From: Chrysomallon squamiferum
Lineage: Eukaryota; Mollusca; Gastropoda; Neomphalida; Peltospiridae
Length of the DNA stretch: 64,000 nt
Direction: 5' to 3'
Assembly (NCBI GenBank): GCA_012295275.1
Contig: CM022678.1
Location: 12,547,329 to 12,611,328 of the forward strand
Shown here: positions 59,153 through 64,000 of the stretch, piece after piece
Layout: every line of letters starts with the position of its first letter
Position numbering within the stretch: position 1 is the first letter of the stretch
Notes under the pieces: model-generated
Told to the model about the DNA's origin: nothing
Seen by the model: the letters and a program-made list of their open reading frames with translations, nothing else
Databases searched by the model: none
Translations under genes and position numbers: made by a program

Positions 59153-61178
59153 TTGGAAAAAGATTGTGAGTCAGGAAAACTTGAAGAAGTTACTAAGTTG
59201 CTGGAAACTGTCTTACAAACACCTAACATGCTGAGCCTGAAGGAGAGAAAACTACCTGAAATAGACAAAGTTTTCAAAGACATGTCTGGCAATACAGGTC
59301 TGATGCATACTTTTTTCTTTTTATGCCTCAATATTATTAAAAGCCCAAATCTTCTTATAATCAGACATTTGGTAAGTACTGATAATTTGAAATAGAATAC
59401 TTTTGTTTAAATCATTTAAAATACTTAGATGGATTTGCTTTCATTAATAAATATGTCATTTATAAAAATGTTGATACTTGTGAAATGCTTATATGGATTT
59501 GTGTTAATTTATTAAATCTGTTAATTATTAAAATATCAAATTGTAAGATAAAGTGGTGGTTTATTTTCCAGCAGGCATTATGTGGAGCCAGAATTCTGTG
59601 AAGCAACATGAATAATACACAGGAATCACATGTCAGAAATCAGTCTCCTCCATTCAAGTGCCATTACAACAACAGCAGAAAGAAAATGTCTGGTTTATGA
59701 TCCAGAGCAATCCAGTCTTTTAATTTACTCCAAAAATGAAAAATGGCTGCAAATCAAAAGAGGAGAGTGTCTTCCTGTCTAATGGAGGAAGACCAAAGCA
59801 AGAGACTACCCAACATGGTGAAATTTGATGACAGAGCTGAGTAAACAGCAAAGTACAAGACAGGACCGATAACAGCACTGATAACAGGACCGATCCAGAA
59901 TTGAATGACTGGACTGATTGGCTGGCCCCTCCCACCAACTTTGTATCAGGTGCCTGGCAGGAAAGTCCAGTGGAAAACAGTTGGATAAGAGAAATGTTAG
60001 AGGTATCAATATTTTGTCTTGTCTACCATTTCAAATGGTCAGTACATTTGAGGGGTAGGATAAACGTCCCTCAGAAATTGAGGCAGAAAATTTGGGTGGG
60101 GAATATATGGAGCTATCCAGATTATGGAAATCTAGCCACCACATGGAAGCTAGTCAGGATGGCATAGGTGAACTTGTTTTGGAAGGGAGGAACTGATGGT
60201 GAAAAACATGGAAAAGGGCAGTTCAATTCATGCATGGACTTCAGTGGTATGATATTTATAAAAGTATCAAAATTTATTTTACTCTTTTATTAGTATCAAT
60301 CACATTTCAGGATTAAATTTAATATGTATTTAACAGTAATTCCTGTTTTCTTATTACAAATATCCCCTATTTCACAGTTACATAACAAGCAGTGGGGTCT
60401 TTTCTACCTGTAGAAACAACTTCAGCACAACAACAAAAATGGCTCATGTATGGCAGTTTTAAGGGTAAGAAAAAAAGTGGGTATTTTTGGCATTAAAATG
60501 TAAAGTAAAAATCAACTGTATTCTGTGGAATAAAAGAGGGGAAATGAAAACATTAAGCATACAACATTTTGGTATGTTGTACTCTTGCCATCTCAAATGT
60601 TTGCCAGAGGACAACTTTTGCTAGCAGACTGTGGCAGTGGGACACAAAATGGAATCTCCATCATAAACATGGTACCTTTTTCCATCACATAATAAACTTG
60701 TGATTTTTTTCTGAAAGGTATTATCTATCAGCACTTTCCAATATCCATTAGAGATAAACATTGCTAGGAAATGATCTTTATATCATTGTGATGGATGTGA
60801 CACAAGATACTGAATTGCCTAATTCACAAGAGTCCATTTTAAAATCATTGTTTTCGTACACATTGACTCTCATACTCTAAAAAAAAAGCTACAGACAAGC
60901 TTTTAAGAGGTAGAAAATCTTCCACTGCTGCTTTTACACAAGTGTTCCATTTTTCATGACTTCACCCATAACACTTATTTATTACCTTTAAAAATTGATT
61001 TATTTACTTGTTTAATTATTCAGTTTTGAGATCTAAAGCATATCCATTGTCCATTTCCATTTACTGATTATTTTTTTAATAATATTTTGTTTGTTTGTTT
61101 ATTTATTTTGGAGATCTAAAACGTGGAATGGACAAAAGCCTGGAATCGGACAATTCAGAGCTTGCAGGCTTACATTAA
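59153..61178 (+). CDS. Candidate 3' exons of an unrecognised gene
   Basis: Three segments join in phase: 59153-59297, 60414-60464 and 61114-61178. The first follows an AG after a (CA)n tract, encodes a charged helical stretch (GKLEEVTKLLETVLQTPN, then LPEIDKVFKDMSGNT) and ends at G|GTCTGA. The second sits between CTACCTGTAG and GTAAGA and encodes TTSAQQQKWLMYGSFK. The third follows TTTATTTTGGAG and encodes LKRGMDKSLESDNSELAGLH before TAA. Phases are 0-1, 1-1 and 1-stop. The start of the gene is not found, and no domain is recognised. Agreement of three phases and composition is modest support. Confidence 0.35.
59570..60260 (+). other. Less AT-rich segment, possibly a decayed transcript or repeat copy
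   Basis: This stretch is clearly less AT-rich than its surroundings and has a short internal direct repeat (ACAGGACCGAT twice, with ACAGCACTGAT between, near 59862-59896). Open frames are short and change often. It could be an old retrocopy or mobile element; I cannot identify it. Confidence 0.3.
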
Positions 61179-61750
61179 AGAACATCACACAACTGGAGTT
61201 ACATGGAATCCAGTTTATCTCCCTTGTAACTGGAATCAGAACAGACTGATATATATATATATTACATAAGAAAAAATAAACAAATTAACTAGTTTACTTG
61301 CATCTCTCTGTAATCTTTCATGACTGTTGTTACTTTTTTTATTTATTTATTTTTTTATGTTTTTATAAACTTGTTCATTATTAGAATATAAGATTCATGG
61401 CCCTCTGTCCCTCTCTCTCACTCTCAAGGAATAGCTGAAGTTTACAGTGCTTCAAATATGTTTACTTCGTGTGTGTATGCACATAATCAACAGATAGATA
61501 AATGAACATAAGTCTCTCTCTCTCTCTCTGTCTCTCTGAAGGTACAGTTTCAGTAATGTCCCATGTCCTGAAGTAAATAATAGATTTTATTCTTATTATT
61601 ATTTTCTGGGTTTGTAAAGAATAACTTGTTAAACTAGAATAACTGTGTTTATAATGTGAAATAAATATCTTCTCCATTTCTTTTATTCTGTCTGTTTCTG
61701 TAACCTTATTTTTCACTAATTGATATCAGATTGAATGACTATTATTACTC

Positions 61751-61787
<37 letters not shown>

Positions 61788-61802
61788 TTTCACTGTTTAT
61801 AG

Positions 61803-62573
61803 AAGAAAAACAATGTTTATGAGCCACCTCTCTCACCCATTCCAACAACCATTGATGTTTTCTCAGTTATAACATGGAGTAAGTAAAGACCTGATTACTG
61901 AAGAACAGTATTACAAGGTAATTTTCTAAGAAGCAGGAGCTGGATCTCAGGTTTTTAAATGTGTTTTTGATGATAAGAACAAATTAAATAAATATACTTA
62001 ATGTAATTTCAAGGTACTGTTTTAATTTGTTAACAGAAACCAAACTTTGCTAACAATAAATATTTTAAGCTGATATAATTCTGTTACAAAAATAATGATC
62101 ATTTAATTCAAAAAATGAACGCACTAATCTTTGTTAATAATAAATTATGATATCTGAATTATACTTCTGAAAAGAGCACATGTATATACCAATATTATTG
62201 CATTTATTGTGATGTCATTTCATGTGCTAAGTGTGAAAACACAAGCCTTTACAGATTATAGATATGATTAGTTTTTAATGATTCACTCAGTGTTATGTTT
62301 TATTTAGATATTTTAACAAAACAGTGTAAGAAGTATGTTAAACAGATAGGTTAGTAATTTTACATTTCTCTATTTAATTCTGAATACAAATCTCAGGAAA
62401 AACAAGAATGTATATATTTATTTTTCTTTTCCTCATATATTTGTTTTGCTTGATTGTCTTTTTAATTCTGATCATCGTCCTCTCTCTCTATCATAATACA
62501 TGAATTTCTGTAACTACCTATTTTAGTAATTATATTTGGTAATTGAAATATTACATTTATTTCAGGCAGCTGA
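61803..62573 (+). CDS. Candidate terminal exons of an unrecognised gene
   Basis: Segment 61803-61878 lies between TGTTTATAG and GTAAGT and encodes NNVYEPPLSPIPTTIDVF then SVITW. It ends in phase 1 and joins 62566-62573, after a strong TTTATTTCAG, giving two more residues and TGA. Both borders are good and the composition is protein-like. Its phase does not continue from the exon ending 60464, so it is either a separate gene's end or an alternative end with an unseen exon between. Family unknown. Confidence 0.35.
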
Positions 62574-62579
62574 GTTTTA

Positions 62580-62854
62580 ATACCAGACTTTGAAGAAAGA
62601 ACTAAAATTGAAGTCTATAAACAGCATCATGGACTTCACTAATCTTCTCAAAAACATTCAACAACAAAGATGATTTTTCTGTCTCTCTTTTTGTGTAATG
62701 TGTCCCTGTCTCTGACCTTATTTGTGTTTATTTTGTCTCCATACATGCTACTTCTCTCCATTTGGTTCTTTTTCATTGGTTTTATTGTTGTTGTTGTTGT
62801 TTCCTTGTTTTATTTAGTTTTTAGTTTTGCTTTTGTTTTTTTAATTAATTTTAC

Positions 62855-62899
<45 letters not shown>

Positions 62900-64000
62900 C
62901 TTTTCTTTCTCTTTCTTTTTCTTCAACAAGAAATGATATTAAACAGTCAGTGCATTTACTTTTACACCTGTTTTATATTGCAGAATATTTTCTGATATTT
63001 AATGATCGTTATTCAATTTTTACATGAAATTTGTCTTCATAATATAGAGGGAGTGGGATGCTGGCAATCCAATCAGTGTTTTATCTTTCAGTGCACTTTT
63101 CATAGGTGAATTGTTATGTGAATGTGTGTTTGTGTATTGGGACATGTTTGCATTTGCATTTGTGGATATGGATGTGTGTATTACTGAAAGTAAAAGAAAG
63201 GTGTTGTATGGTACAGGAACAAGAGAACATAAGGAAGTATAGTTTAACAGACCACACCCCTAGATCTCCATCCACAGAGAAATATTTATTTGATAAAATG
63301 CACTAGTTATGTCAATCTTATAATTTAATGATTAATGTTGATCTTTTTCAAAATAAATAAATAAATCTTAATATTCCTGTGAAGAAATTTCTGAACATTA
63401 TTTATAATTTTCATTATGCTTTATTAAATGTCAACATAAGTTGTCTCAAAAACAGTGCTTTGTTTGTTAAACATCTGCACACTTTAACATCAAACATCTC
63501 TCTGAAGAAATATTATTTTGATTACACCATATCAGTTGTGAGGACTTTGTAATAAGTATTGTGAAAACAACTGAGGTCTTCAAATGAGGATGATATAAAT
63601 TGTGTTACCCCTTCCCTCAACTGCTCACTGCAAATCATAAAAACAAAAGACATGAACTCCCTATAAGGATGTGTTTCTATTAGTTTGTGTACATTTCCAT
63701 AAACATATCATGTTCTTTATCCCATTTACAGTTTACAAAAGGCACTTGAGATACACGTGAATATTCACTAAAAAAAAATACTTAAATAAGATAATTTTAG
63801 ATTTTACACAGACATATGTATGTATGAGCATAAATTGAGGAAAATTATAATATATATTTCATGTTTTATAGATTTTACAAATTAATTAAAAGGTCAGTTA
63901 AAAACAATCTAGTATGAAAGCAACATAAATACATGCTGATATGGACACAGAGGTACATAGTGTGTGTATATATATTCACACGCACACTATACCTCGATAC
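62580..64000. other. Non-coding DNA to the window end
   Basis: Contains (TTA)n at about 62856-62900 and ordinary AT-rich sequence. Short open frames here lack splice borders and family resemblance. Confidence 0.5.

Overview
This is an AT-rich, intron-rich animal nuclear sequence. Short exons with GT-AG borders sit among long introns, (TTA)n, (CA)n, (CT)n, (TATC)n and (TGTA)n microsatellites, a Tc1/mariner remnant and a MITE-like element. The clearest gene encodes phosphatidylserine synthase of the PTDSS1 type. Repeat style and intron size would suit a lophotrochozoan such as a mollusc, but nothing in the window fixes the clade, so that is a guess.

Layout. 0-6.5 kb: decayed DNA with exon-like acidic fragments, three diverged copies of a ~110 bp repeat, a 228 bp TA-flanked MITE and a broken Tc1-type transposase on the minus strand. 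7.56-10.14 kb: a small plus-strand gene for a secreted six-cysteine ShKT-like peptide, with a minisatellite in its second intron. 13.9 kb: one isolated open segment that may be an exon. 15.3-19.2 kb (arm A): a four-exon plus-strand gene predicted to give a 655-residue protein with a signal peptide and a long acidic array of 7-residue repeats. 21.3-45.98 kb: a complete PTDSS1-like gene, 13 coding exons, 458 residues, with a 15 kb intron 6 and a GC-AG intron 1. 46-53.6 kb: downstream non-coding DNA. 53.66-57.2 kb (arm B): an inverted copy of arm A whose gene is broken by at least four frameshifts and two nonsense changes. 59.15-62.6 kb: several candidate exons of one or two unrecognised plus-strand genes.

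The main structural point is that the whole PTDSS1 gene lies between two inverted arms of ~3.6-3.9 kb, about 34.5 kb apart. Arm A keeps an open gene and a perfect 16 bp palindrome containing a CRE core upstream of a TATA-like box. Arm B has lost both. The arm-A protein is not one I recognise and is the best candidate here for something undescribed. No functional link between PTDSS1 and its neighbours can be read from the sequence.
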